Of a stretch of DNA of 64,000 bases, positions 49,314 through 61,819 are shown one piece after another. The DNA comes from Paragonimus skrjabini miyazakii (taxonomy: Eukaryota; Platyhelminthes; Trematoda; Plagiorchiida; Troglotrematidae): assembly GCA_014338405.1 (NCBI GenBank), contig JTDE01000140.1:211611-275610 (forward strand), read 5' to 3'. How positions within the stretch are numbered: position 1 is the stretch's first letter; every line of letters starts with the position of its first letter. Under the pieces are notes generated by a model that was given only the letters and a program-made list of their open reading frames with translations, was not told the origin of the DNA and did not search any database. A program made the translations under genes and the position numbers.

Positions 49314-49413
49314 NNNNNNNNNNNNNNNNNNNNNNNNNNNNNNNNNNNNNNNNNNNNNNNNNNNNNNNNNNNNNNNNNNNNNNNNNNNNNNNNNNNNNNN
49401 NNNNNNNNNNNNN
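49314..49413. other. Assembly gap (100 N)
   Basis: One hundred N bases directly after an AT run; the assembly probably broke in the low-complexity sequence. Confidence 0.99.
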
Positions 49414-49811
49414 TATGATAACTTCAATTTCAGTTAATCCAGATATGACTGTTGAATCGTCACCAACTTCTCCATTTCACTACCATCACCAGGGTAGGAA
49501 TTTCAAACAGTTGAAATGGTAGTTAAAATGCAGAGTTAACTCACTGAACCAATGAAGTACAGTTCGCTTAAAGACTGAGACAATTTTGCGCGATTCATCG
49601 AAGCTTAATTTCACATGTAATAGTGTAGTGGCAAACTGCAACTATGTCAGGTTTCTACCTATCTCTCGTTACTGATTATTGTGAGCACTACACGGGGATA
49701 ACATTCGTTAGACTATAGTAAAGAAAATCAATTTTTCATCGCATATACTCCTCGTTAATTTCTGTCAAAAAAAACACAGTATTGTCAGTGTAACATAATG
49801 CTACCATGGTG

Positions 49812-50045
49812 ATTCACCTCATCATTATCATCAAAGACAGCAATATATCAGTAGTTCTCACTGGTGTTTAACTGCCATATAACTAAGAAGAAAATAGTAA
49901 GCCCTAACTGAGAAATTTTATTTTTAAAAAAGTAGACGAGAGGGACTTGACTACTAAGACCAACTATGATTATACTTAAACATTCAATATCAAGATGTTC
50001 TTATGTTGTAAAAATCAAACCAAGGTAGGACATCATAACTTGAAA
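49812..50045 (+). repeat. Unknown dispersed repeat, copy B
   Basis: Second copy of the repeat at 47833 (catcaaagacagcaatat, taactaagaagaaaa, attcaatatcaagatg). Same orientation, about 2 kb apart, with the AT run and gap between them. Confidence 0.6.
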
Positions 50046-52562
50046 ACCATACAGCTAACGGCATTACTTGTCACGCTTGTCTTTTAACAACACACAATTC
50101 GTAGAGAAATTTATTTTTGATAATTCACCACATACATGACGAGCTGTGTATCACTTCAAATGGTCTAATCGTTATCAATGAAGCAAACGAGAAAAAAAGC
50201 CCGTAAACCATTCAATAATAGCAACGCAATAAGTAGGTCAAACATTCGACCGAGCGGAATATGGGCAACAACCACTAATAGAAGCCGAAACAATCATGGA
50301 AAAATTATTTTTTTCAAGAGGATGGATAATGCAAATGTGACAGGCAAAATGAGAGGAATTGATTAGCCAACGGACGCCGCAGTTTTGTACAAAAAAGGTT
50401 CTCCGCCCAAGATATAGTCACGGAAAATGTAGATGACTGACGACAGGTCCCAATTTACTTAGACAACTGATGTTGGTTTTCACAATCGTAGATAAAAGTA
50501 CGTTTTCGAGGCATTCAATCAGAAATGAGCAAATAACTTATTCCCAATGGTGTCAACGTATGAACTTATAATTTGATCCATACTAGAGAGGTAGCACTAA
50601 CCGGGCGTAGATGTCACGTTGATGAGTTCAATTCTGGTAGCCAAATTAACTAATTAATTTGTGTATTCAATAATTAATAGCAAATACTAAACAAATAAAT
50701 AAATGAAAGAGGAAGAGGAAAGCGATCGCCGACAGAGAAGTGTCGATAGTTAAATCACAAATGGTGAGAGGTGAACATACCCAGGAATAAACATATGAAA
50801 TCATATCGAATGTATTGTTTGTACACTCAGGCTCAGTTCCATTATGGATAGGTAAACTACAAAAGAGTAGTCACGTGAGTCCACCACGAATATAAGAGAA
50901 AAGATTTGTGTTCGTTTATAGCCATCTTAGGCCGGATGCAACGAGTTAGCCCATCGGAATAAACCCGTAGTTACACTTGGGAAGTGCTACAAGCATTTAA
51001 TTGCAACTCGACATCTAACCATCAGTGTTACTACGTTTTGACTAGTTAGAAGAATTTATCCAAACTGGTGGATACTTGTGCTTCGAAATACATTCTCTGA
51101 GAGGTCATCTGTTTAGAAATATGTTATGACCGACTTATATCTGACTAAGTGCTCCATAAAAAGCGTTCTTCAATCAACACTAGCTGTCAAAAGGCACATT
51201 CAGAGCAGTCGAAAGCCTCTAAAATATTAACTCGGAAAATGTAATAACCGTAAAATTGTTTGTTGCGGAACATCTTTGTTGCAGCGAAAATAGATTTTCG
51301 AAGCTGAGATCAATCGTAAATGATGTAAATGTGTTTCCTGCTCACTTTTAAAATTGCGCTTGCTCGACATGCTTGGAGTAAGTTAACTCAAGTTGACCTC
51401 CGCGTTATGAATCAAATTTTTATCTACAGAGTAATCTGTTTAAGTATCATCTCTGAGGGAGAAGGCGGTAATGTAATTAGTAATGTGTATCAGCATCCCA
51501 GCGGTGGGATGGATGCCGTTTACGTCATGAACACCGTGCACTAGCCACGGTTTAACTTTTTGGACTAGGCAACTGAAATGCATGTACGTTAAAAGTACTT
51601 CTAGAAGGATCAATTGAATACCATTCTTCCACATTCGCATATGTTACTGTTATGGTTCCAGTGGAGTAATTTATGAATAGGATAGCCCTTTCAAGATGCC
51701 TCGGAAAATGAAGCCAGTACTTCACTGAAAGTCCGTCTGACCTAGCCTGCTCCAAATAGACGGGGAGTATTGAATTAAAACGAACACCAATGGTATTAAG
51801 GAGCTAATCTGAAATCAAGAAGCCATAAGCCTTCCTTCACAGATTCGACACATGCTTGACGACCATAAACCGGCACCTGAAGTAATCAGACCTCTGTTTT
51901 TTCGCGCTTGATAGTGTGGAACTGTCTGACTGTTGTCTACTGACAGCTTACATAGAAGACACCAAGGAATTTTTTACTGTCTTCAAAACATTCGTCGGTT
52001 GCCCAATAGCACGATCCCTTTAAAACATGAAAGATCAACAATTCGCGAACACATCAATCATGCGCCATTTATTAAACTGTGATTTCTAATACTTATCTAA
52101 CCAAACGGTTGCGTAAGCCTTTATTTTCTTCTGTTTATGAAATCCGATGATATTAGCGAATGTCATACAGTTGCTGAGGGTTAAATTCACGTGTAAAATT
52201 AGGATCGATGAATCTCTGCTTATATGCTTTACACTTCAAATGCCTCTCCATAAAACGTCTGAGCAAGAAAGTGTGAGGTCTAGCACCATTAGTAACTACG
52301 GTCAGGTAGAAGGTGACCTACGACGATTTCAATCATGGAAGTATAGTAACAATGTTAGCTGATAGTGATATAACAACAATACAAGGTGGCCGATGAAATA
52401 TAAAATTACGGTAGCACTGAGACATCAATGACGAGGTTCAGTAAATTGCACAAAATGGACTGAATTAACAAATGACGAAATAATTCGTCAGCAAGTGCTG
52501 AAATGTTAAAAAACATGGGGTTGTCTAGAAAAAACCGTTTGTCATTAAGTTCATTTCACAAA
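50046..52562. other. No recognisable feature
   Basis: No transposon motif or array. A box B-like gagttcaattctgg at 50624 with a weak box A upstream could be one more decayed SINE, but it is too diverged to call. Confidence 0.4.
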
Positions 52563-52700
52563 TTACTGAAACAGTAATCAAGAACCAACAATTTTCCCAC
52601 GGAATCTGAAGCACCTCCTGCAGTGTTTCAGGTTTATCGCGCCATCTGTGGACTTCTGGCGTGACGCATTATAACCATGCTGGGAAAACAATAAGCACCG
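52563..52700 (-). repeat. Left inverted arm, LTR-element 3'-end-like
   Basis: These 138 bp are the reverse complement of 53071-53208 with nine mismatches and no gaps. Read on -, the arm contains ttccgtgggaaaa followed by ttgttggttc: a polypurine tract next to a TGTT start, as at the 3' internal end and LTR of Gypsy-type elements. That reading is an inference; no protein motif supports it. Confidence 0.85.
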
Positions 52701-53070
52701 CTTTGCACCTGTGTTTTGTGGCCGTATCGTTCAGCTTCCTGACAGCATGTCTTATGTGACCACTTGTGTGATGAATGCACCTTGTTACGTTATTGGGATC
52801 GGCGAGTGGCTCGTTCAAAGTTGTTGTCTGGATTAGGGTGTAATGGTCTCCGGAGATTTATACTGCCTCGGGAAATGTAGTGTACCAATTAGACTGCACT
52901 AAATATAATTCTGGAACCAGATCGCGCTGATGGAACGCAAGTGAGAGAATGAGTTGCCGGTAATCTTGCAACCTTGCAACGTACTGACCTGGTTCTTATT
53001 CAATTAACCCGTGGTGAATAAATAGAAGAGACTACTAGCAAGTTTAACGCAAAGCATGTGGGTAAGTGAT
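52701..53070. other. 370-bp spacer between inverted arms
   Basis: Single-copy within the window. On - it has an open run containing YVARLQDYRQLILSLAF and RDLVPELYLVQSNWYTTFP, which looks coding but matches no domain I recognise. Confidence 0.4.
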
Positions 53071-53208
53071 CGGTGCTTATTGTTTTCCCAGCATAATTAT
53101 AATACGTCACGTCAGAAGTCCATAGATGGCGCGATAAACCTAAAACACTGCAGGAGGTGCTTCAGATTCCGTGGGAAAATTGTTGGTTCTTGATTATTGT
53201 ATTAGTAA
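53071..53208 (+). repeat. Right inverted arm, LTR-element 3'-end-like
   Basis: Partner of 52563-52700. Eight of the nine differences are transitions, as expected from neutral decay after a duplication. On + it ends ttccgtgggaaaattgttgg and continues past the arm into tcttgatcataaatatag, which may be the rest of an LTR. Confidence 0.85.
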
Positions 53209-54429
53209 CTTGTAAATATGTCTTGATCATAAATATAGCTTTTAGTACCCGTCGTTTGGTGAAAAAATATCGTGATAGCACAACCCGCTAACGAAATATC
53301 ACATTTCTACTTTGCCCATTTGCACTCATCGATGTCTGCCGGTTCCTAGTCCAAACACTGAAGCGTTTACAGAGACGCTGGTCAACAGCCTAGTAGACTA
53401 ATCATGGACCATAGTGACCGAACCGTTGGGACGATGGAGCCGAACGACTTAATCTGAAATGCACATACAACCCCATGCCGGCTAGTCTGGCTAAAGTTAC
53501 AGCGGTGTGTTGAGGCAGTCCGCTAATCAGACGCATTTAAGCCAGATAGTTTGAACAAGCCTCTTGGTACGGAATCCGTATTCTGCATCCGTGTTCACAT
53601 TAGGGGGACGACCGGTATGACGTCTTCGACACCATGTTATCGCGCATCGAGCTGCTCGGGCTGGGAGGCAACGGCAAGACGTCAATACAGTTTCGAAGTC
53701 ACCGACCGTGAAGGTCACAATGGGTTGCAAGGTGTAAGGTACGGAAAGGTCGGCTACACTATTGACCACATTACTCGCTGAATGTGCGATTACACACAAC
53801 AGTTTTTTTATAGCCAGCACGCACAATCATCAAAACACGGCTTGTTTGTCTTTCTGTTCTCTCTCACTTCTCTCGTCAATCAGACAATCAGATTTACATA
53901 CTGAATGCATCTGATAGCCTAAACATTGACTTGTGTACGACTGCTCAAGTTTTGTGAGCTATTAGGTCTTACGAAAAAGATTCGGTCGCACCCTTTCAAG
54001 CGTTCTGTGTAGAGTTGGTAAGGAGACAGGTCATGAGTGATCGTACATATTAATGGTCCAAATGTTTTTTGCCACCAAAAACATTTCATTTTTTGACGAA
54101 TGTTTCGGATGACCCGTCCGTTAGAAGGGGCATCTTCTAACGAAGCAGGTGAGGTGAAGTGCACAACAGCGTTCGATCCGGTTTCCGGGGTGTAATCATC
54201 TTCGAGACTGTGCAACTTCACGAGTGGAACCGAAAATCAGTTGCTTGAAACGAAAATGGAATAGTTCGATCTAAATTGTCTGTGGTATATTCAGTGTCCG
54301 GTAAACAACCTTGTTGTTTCAATTAGTCAACCTGATTGCAGCTACACTGTCGGATGCCTTTCAGATTCAACTCTATCTCAACTGTATTACCAGTGAGTAG
54401 CGTGGCAAATTCGATAATTTAGAGAAGAT
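53209..54429. other. No clear feature; possible LTR remainder
   Basis: If the right arm marks an LTR start near 53180, the following few hundred bp may be LTR and leader, but no LTR end or primer-binding site could be located. Confidence 0.3.
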
Positions 54430-54520
54430 TCAATTGTGAAAAATTTGTACCCTGTCTGAATTCGAACCAGCGACAGATGAGGTACAAAACTATGCCGGGA
54501 GCTCAGGAATTTCACATTTG
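54430..54520 (-). mobile_element. tRNA-derived SINE, antisense, decayed
   Basis: On - a good box B GGTTCGAATTC (about 54459-54469) is preceded by a degraded box A (gagctcccggcatag, 54491-54505). The tail gtacaaatttttcac corresponds to the ccagattttcc tail of the 43841 copy. Confidence 0.55.
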
Positions 54521-54565
54521 AGTTAAGTTGATGAACAAATTTGAATGTGATATCCCTGATCCTAG

Positions 54566-54665
54566 TGTGGTTTCGTGGCTCAGATGACAGAGTGTCTGTC
54601 GCGTTTGGGCATCATGTTGCCGTCCTTAGTTCGAATCATTTGTAACTAGGTGTATTACATCTTAA
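54566..54665 (+). mobile_element. tRNA-derived SINE
   Basis: The start gtggtttcgtggctcag is nearly the same as the 43841 copy (gtggtttcgtagctcag). Box A at 54576-54587, box B AGTTCGAATCA at 54628-54638. It lies head to head with the antisense SINE at 54430. Confidence 0.65.
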
Positions 54666-56454
54666 CTGTTAGTCCTCGTTTGCGTTTTAGCGCCGTCATG
54701 ATCTCAATCGTTTTAACCTCACAGCTAACCATTTATGGTAACCATTTGAATCGCTCACTGACCTGATAGCATTATATGGTATGTAATCAGATTGTCATCC
54801 TGTTGGGTTGGAAATCAAATCATATGATCTAGTACGTACTTACATCAGATTCAGACTGAAAAGTACCGACGGGGATACGTTCCCATTGCATAAACTTGTT
54901 CAAATCAAGATTTGTCTTGCGCACACTAGCCGCGGTCATACTCATCATTATCGATCATTACAGCGCTCTGCTTATATTGTTCAATCATTTCAGAGGATAA
55001 ACGTGGATGTTGGAATTTGTCAAACAGGTGGATGTTATGGCCAGCGGGAATTTGCAGATCAACTTTATTATCAATGATTACACGGATGGTCATTAAATTG
55101 TTAATTTTTCCTCATCCGTCTGAGTAACCTTTCATATCAGCTTACCTGAGAACACACTTCTGGTCTTCAAGGTCACTAACAAGATGGTCATTTATACATG
55201 CTGTAAATCAATGAGTTAAACTCAACAGCAGGTTAGCGCATATTTTTCTAAAATGCAAAGAAAAAATTTCTCGAATTTTGTAAACTGCCTGCTTCTACCC
55301 ATTTTCAGAGTGAGACCCATGTAAGCGTAATATTGCGGTACAGTAGAAAATTGGCGGTTTGGCAACCATGTCACTTACAGTCCAGCATCAACCGTGAAAT
55401 AAGACTAAATTAGAATCTCAAATCGAATCAATGCATCAAAAATGGGTATAACTGTTGTACTCAGAAAATTCAAATATCACTTGTGCTCAGCCAACCACCT
55501 TTCGATGAAATTTGCCGTAAATCAAGTCGGAAAATATCTATATTACTCCACGTAACCATACTTTGCAAACGATAGAAACATACGAAAGGATCTGTTTAAT
55601 AAGCTAACGGAGTACACAACACAAACAATTTTCAGTATGATTTTCTAGAAACACAAAAATGTGTTTGACTAGTAATTATTCACTCATGAACAGCTAAGAA
55701 AGAGTGATGTGAAAAGACGATAAATGGGGCAAGTTTCCTAGCAGCTGAATATACAGACGATTTTCAGACAAAAAGGAAGTATCAGCACGTGGTTTCACCG
55801 TGTCTGACAGCATAAATGTCTGCAACCAAGCTCAACAAGATCATTAGTCAGAAGACCAGGGGTGAATATAATGCCCGGGTTTGATTATAGTTCAGATGCA
55901 GTTCGTCGATTTAATTAACTCACACAGCCACGACTTCATATTTTTAGATTAGCTGTTATGGTAATAAATAGTCAATCAAAGTGCTTTACCCCAAATTGCA
56001 AACTGAATGTCATTAGCAAGTCTTACAATCTTCATTACTGCATGACTGACAGTAAACTTCTCGTTTAACTTTCATGACATTTTGATTCCACTTCTTAAAA
56101 ACGAATTCAAAACGTTCTATTGGCAGACAGAAAATTCTGGTACAATTTGATGTAATCTGACCAACTCTGACTTTCTTTCCAGTAGTCAACGTCATCTCAA
56201 CATCTGAGACTTCTGTGATCAATTCACTGTGGGATTAGTTCAAATAATTCACAACTCTGATAATAATGATGAGAACGACAAAGTAGCGAACAAGGCTTGT
56301 TTTGTGTTTGATCATCAGGCTAATTACAACACAATAAATAGGAGGACAGTAACTGGGGTGAGTTAAAGAAACGGTCAATAGAGGTTATAGACGATGTGTT
56401 TATTATCAGTTATGCAAACACTGTTTCAAATCATGGATTTGATTGATCGTGTGC
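54666..56454. other. No recognisable feature
   Basis: About 1.8 kb without transposon motifs, RNA genes or arrays. Confidence 0.4.
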
Positions 56455-56925
56455 CAGGGGAGTTTAAGTGTCCGCACGAACTTCTTCTGAGCACAGAGGT
56501 CAGAGTAACGTAATCGGATACTAATGGTCTCGGCAACGGTCAACATTCGGAATCTCACCACTTTTGTTCGATTTCTTGGTACTCAGTAGACAATCTGAAA
56601 AACGTCTTTCTTACCGACAGAATGGTTAGAGTCAGTCAAATGAGAAACAATCGCGCTTGAAACCGTTTTAACCGCACTACTGTTTAACCATGCAGGATGA
56701 TGTTCACGCACTCTGTCAGACAATCGAATTGTAGTACGACCAACGTATGATGCTCGACACGAACACACAAATGAGTACACACAACAATTGGTTGTAGAAC
56801 ATGGAAGTTTGTCTTTGAGTTGTGACATAATAACGGGTGTTGAACGGAAACTCACCGACAATTGAGCGACATGGTAGGTTTTTTCGACTGACTTTTTGAT
56901 CTTTCTTGAGATAACTTCAGCCTAA
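56455..56925 (-). mobile_element. Penelope-like element: GIY-YIG endonuclease and C terminus
   Basis: On - the piece starts with KSVEKTYHVAQLSVSF and TPVIMSQLKDKLPCSTTN (linker), then the GIY-YIG core VYSFVCSCRASYVGRTTIRL, REHHPAWLN, SSAIVSHLTDSNHSV and DVFQIVY. After one TGA (56586-56588) it continues as KVVRFRMLTVAETISIRLR, then LCAQKKFVRTLKLPW, the conserved C-terminal tail of these proteins. The RT is absent (5' truncation). It is better preserved than, and different from, the family at 2085 and 13640. Confidence 0.88.
56583..56861 (-). pseudogene. Penelope-like GIY-YIG endonuclease domain
   Basis: 92 codons without interruption. The motif order VYSF, CSC, YVGRTT, EHHPAW is the Penelope-type GIY-YIG with its CxC insertion between the GIY and YIG strands. 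The catalytic Arg (in GRTT) and the later Glu/His block (REHHP) are present, so the domain is chemically intact to the eye. The stop directly after QIVY removes the C-terminal tail, and there is no RT in front, so no working protein is expected. Confidence 0.87.
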
Positions 56926-57222
56926 TAATAATATATTACAAACACGCTGTAGTTTATTTTGATAGTGGTCTATACAATAACAAATGAAATGCAAAGAATT
57001 AAAAATAGAAATGTATAAAACTGATGAACACAAAACGCCAGAACTTCATAGAGTCAACAATCCGGGCTCGTCACTGACTGGGACACCGATGTGTCTGACA
57101 GCATCATCATTAAGTAATCTGAAATTTCGTCTAATTCCCAACCTGATAGACGACACATTTCAAACGCAGTTGGCAGAAAGGTGGGTTTCATAAGAATTGC
57201 CTATTTAGAAAATTGACACGAG

Positions 57223-57259
<37 letters not shown>

Positions 57260-57266
57260 TATATAC
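57223..57266. repeat. (TA)n microsatellite
   Basis: About 22 TA units with one C interruption (tatacatat). Confidence 0.95.
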
Positions 57267-57452
57267 AACGGCAAAAATAACCCCATGATGCCACAGTTGT
57301 CAACGCAAAGTTCACTTATGGAAAACACCCAATCATACCAAAGTGCATTTCAAGGCTCTTTCTGTATTTCTCCACGGTTAATTCAATGCTGAAATGCGTG
57401 TTTCCGCTTGACTATTCGTTAGCAGTACAGTGTAATCGATTATCCTAGATAA

Positions 57453-57598
57453 TGATGAGTAGTCGGGGATTTGGTTTGTTTCAATTTGAACATCACCCAC
57501 AATTGATCACAACTGTCGCATTCCCAGAGACTATCGAGTCGGCCCCTTTCGAAAAGAAGCACTAAACTCGAGTTTCGCTTTCATTAGAGCTCGTCCTA
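57453..57598 (-). mobile_element. Hammerhead SINE, 5'-truncated inside the ribozyme
   Basis: On - the copy starts at gacgagctct (57587-57596), has stem II with loop, gcgaaactcgagtttagtgc, and the body gaaaggggccgactcg to gtgggtgatgttcaa, and ends with caaatccccgactactcatc. Stem I 5' strand and the first core bases are lost, so it cannot self-cleave in cis. Stem III keeps the ACTCGAGT palindrome. Confidence 0.85.
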
Positions 57599-60500
57599 GC
57601 TACAACAGTATTTGTCTAGTTTAGGGCAGAATGTGAGTCAGACCGGTTGTTGATCGCAGACTTGGAGATGTTCTCAATATAACCCCACAAACTGCTGCCG
57701 TGCTCACACAATACACTCACTTGATACGTATCAGCTGTCGAAAACGACGATGATAGAATGCCAAGGACTAATGTGCATTTTCCACATGAACGGGTCAAGT
57801 AACCTACCTGTACAGCTAAAGGGAACGCACATACCGGTGTAATCTTCACTTTAATCAACTGTTGGACGTCTCTCACAAACTAAAAACGACGAAGTTTAGA
57901 TAATGTACCACATCCCTTCGTTAATAAGACAGACATATTGTCGATGATAATATAAGCTGCTGAGAAACCACTACTGATATGTAGAGCAATCGGTAACATC
58001 AATCAACCTACGTGCAATATTAAAATTAGGATCAGTGCCGACCAAATTTTGCAATAACACAGTAGTTTGAAGGTATGAAATACATCCAGTACAGGAAATG
58101 CACATCAGCTAGCCAATGATCCACTTGTTTTATGTCGGATGGTTTAGTACAGTTACGTAGTCAGTAACAGTCAGCATACAAAATGGTAGCAGCTCCAGTA
58201 TACAAAACTGTGAATGTAAAAATGTCCCTTACATATTATTTGCGGCAAACATCAAGAGGTGTGGAGAGAGCGGATATTTTTGTCGAACATCAGTTAACAT
58301 AGCGTTAGAGATGTTCAACCGATTTCTAGTATTTCATTTATTATTACACTACTACTAAAACAATTCCAGTAGTTCGTATCCCGATGCATATTTAACCAGC
58401 AGACCGCACGGGGGTGCGTACCGATGATGTTGGATGCCGAGATAGCGTGCTTCAGTCAAAATGAAGTTACACACGCACGCATTGGCATGGTCAACCAAGC
58501 AACGGAGTGGTAAACAAGGTTTCGTTTTCTTCTGGGCAGGCTACAAATCACACGCTAATGAAGTAGCGTAATGTAACAGACTACGTCTGAACATGTTCAA
58601 CCAGTAATCGCAGAAGTGGCTCCCTCAACGACTGAAATGTGGGAAACGCCACCAGAAAATCTGACGCAACTCATTCCAGTCGTTATAATACAACGACCAT
58701 GTTCCCAAGGGTAGCTGTGGTACGAAACAGCGAGATCAATTAACCAAACAGGAAAGAAGACCGTCATACGAAACTTTTTACAATGCTGGGGGGGCAGACA
58801 GTATGTAACAAAACAGCTAATACAATTTGCATCAACCTTATTCAACTCGTTAAAAAGGGATTAAACGTGTAGCAGAAAACCGGTGGATATAGTCGGAATG
58901 TGCTTAGTGTGTAAAAACAAGCTCATTCGAAGTTTAACATCTCCTCAACTGAAACATTTTTCTTCCAATATGTGATGAGTTCAGGCGAACAAACAGTAGC
59001 AACAAGGTGAACTGATTTTCCTCCGTCTTTGCCGTGCCCCCAAAGAGGTCATGCGCCCCGGAGTAAATATAGCTAGCCGTTATAACATGCAATAGATTAA
59101 CCAGTTGACTGAAATCCAACCTCAAGTTCCAAACTGGCGATCTTATGTCGATTTCAGTGACGTCAGATCACTCTTTCCTGTGCTTCGTGATAGCAAACGT
59201 AGTTATGATGCCGTAAACAACGGAATAACCAACAGGCATGAATGCAGTCAGCGGAGATTCACTTTCTCGAATAACGTGGTATAATTCCTGCAAACTGATT
59301 GACATCATATCACTGGTAGATGCTTCAAGCCTGGTAACACCTGGATTTAATTGCTCCAAAAATGATTACCTCACGGAGGTAAAAGAGTGACGCGCATCAC
59401 AACGATCTTACACTTTTCGTCCTGTGTGGTTCAAGTACATTGATTGTTTGTATATCCTGCTCTCATGTTTGTTCAAGCAATCAATGCATGAACGTTTAAC
59501 TGCATAGTACTCCAGGTTATATCATTCATTCTCTTGCGTTCCACATCTATTACTGTCAACTATGGGTAATCAATCATTCGACCGAACTGTTTTCTAAACT
59601 GAATTATGATTGATCACTCTAAGAGTTTTCCCATAGGAGTTCGCACGTTCATATGTTTGTACTTCATTTCGCGTACGTAATTGAAAAGGGTGAACGAAAT
59701 GAAGAACAAGCATTGAACTCAGGATAATCTTGGCCTCTTACAAAATGATTCGGGAATAACATCGTTACAGCCGTAACATCTGTGCCTCCCTGGAACACAT
59801 ATGCACCTTTTATCCTAGTCCATATTAAACGAGTTATGCATGTATAACCATGTGTACGCTCAAGAGGACTTACTTATTAAGAAATTTGGAAGCGCTTCTT
59901 ACCAGAAATAATGTAAGTGAAATTGAAACACCTGAGCATTGTCTACATCGCATGCTCAATCGACCTGATAACAAAGCTGCTGATGATGATCATCCGCAGC
60001 GACTGAGAAGTTGAGTATCAAAATAACCTCTAGCCCAGTGTCAAATATTCACAAACTCGTTTGACCTAAGAGATTTCACTTAGAAGGAGTATCCGATTTT
60101 TACCATCTCAGTGCTTTAAATTAAGACAAACTTAGTCAACTAGCACAGAGGATTCCAGTCGGTTTTGAAAGTGTCCAATGCGAGGAAAGAAAGCCATTAG
60201 CAATGCTCATCAGGGAATGCAACGTCGGTCACAAAAGGGTATACAAACCCCTATTCTCGACCGTTAAGTAGTAAATGATATCTGGTAAATAATTATAACG
60301 AAATTAGAAATAAGTAATCCAATGCAGCCTCGCTGTCAAAATGAACGTACATGTATCGCACAGATTGCTTACAAACGGTGGCATTGCGCAACGGTATTGT
60401 TGATTGTTTGTGAAATCGTCACCACTCACGAAATACATAATATCGTCAACTCGCCGGCCCTGCCCTGTCGGCAACACAAAAAGCTTGCGAGATGCAGATT

Positions 60501-61819
60501 ATGCTGAACACGTGAGGACTCTACGGACAAACTTGAACAGTTTTGACTGCCGGTCCCATTCAGTGCGAACAAACGCGAAATTTTAATGTCCTCAAAACAG
60601 GGGTTTTACGTTTGCACCGGTGATTCTCTTAGCAGTCTTTTTCCACAGTTTCAGTATCCACGGCGTTTGTGACGCGACGGAGAATGAATCCATCCAATGC
60701 TATATCACTTGCGTCATGCGAAAACAACGGAGACGTAATTACCTATAGAGGTGGTCCTGCTGCAGGATCACTGACTGGATTTATACTTGTAAAGAGTCAC
60801 TACTAGCTTTCGTATGCCAATTATACACCACTCCTCATAAGTTTGTTCAATACGTTAACATTACTAGACTGCATCTCAAACGAAGTCGTTCGAATTCACC
60901 GAGGTAACAGCAAGCAATGGAATAACTGGGGCTCAAGAAACAGAAAACTGGGAGCTGTGGATGCAAGCACTTCTATAGACAGCAATACATGAATCAATTA
61001 ATTAGAGAAGATGAGACAGAGAGTTACCTATCATCTCGCACTCTCCTGTTGCGTAAGTCGCAACAAACACGTGTCAGACCAATGGCATCAAGATAATAAG
61101 GACAATTGGTTGATTGTATCTTGTCACCCTGAGTGATGCCCACGTGGCTTTGAAGCGCTGTCATCCGCAAACTTTTATCCCGGAATCCGTGATCTCCTGA
61201 AATTTTGCCTCACGGCAAGGATAAGCAAAGCATATAGTCCATAAAAATAGTTAGTTATCTTTCATACGTGCCATTGTTTAAGGTGCACAGTTTAGTCATC
61301 AACCGTGTTAGTACAGTAATGTACGCTTCGGAAAAGAATGATATGACGCTATCGTGGCAGTCTCCCTTAGGACTTTCATATGGAAATTAAAAAATATCGA
61401 AGAACATGCTTTGCATTCGTTCGCGATCTGCGAATGGACTATCACAACAACACGACCAGTATTTCGGATTCCAAAATTAACCAACAAACATCTGAAATTG
61501 AAATAAGGACTAGACTTTTTTATGTTTCCCTTCAAGACACATTTTCCATGGCACATTAAAACCAGTCATTTGAATGTAATCGAAGTTCTGCGCTAGAACC
61601 TTGCATATGACGGTAAGAACGTGGTTGCTCCAACCAACCCACAGAATTGTCTAATTTTAACTAGCGCACTTCGTATTAGCTGCTTCAATCGAGGAAGCGG
61701 CACGGGTTTTCCGGAATGTTAACGGTCTTTTCCAATCAGAACGGATTTAGCAGTCAATACTGAGTAGAAAACTTCAGATTCAACACCTTAGTACCGTATC
61801 GTACCCCTTGACCGATAAG
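57599..61819. other. Mostly featureless
   Basis: About 4.2 kb without transposon domains or RNA motifs. Three same-strand frames on - lie close together (59168-59359, 58934-59125, 58597-58845); the first ends in a hydrophobic segment (GYSVVYGIITTFAI) plus a basic tail. They are not long enough to exclude chance. Confidence 0.4.

Noticed and set aside
50580..50665. Possible extra tRNA-type SINE
   Set aside because: Box B-like gagttcaattc is present but box A and tail do not match the family.
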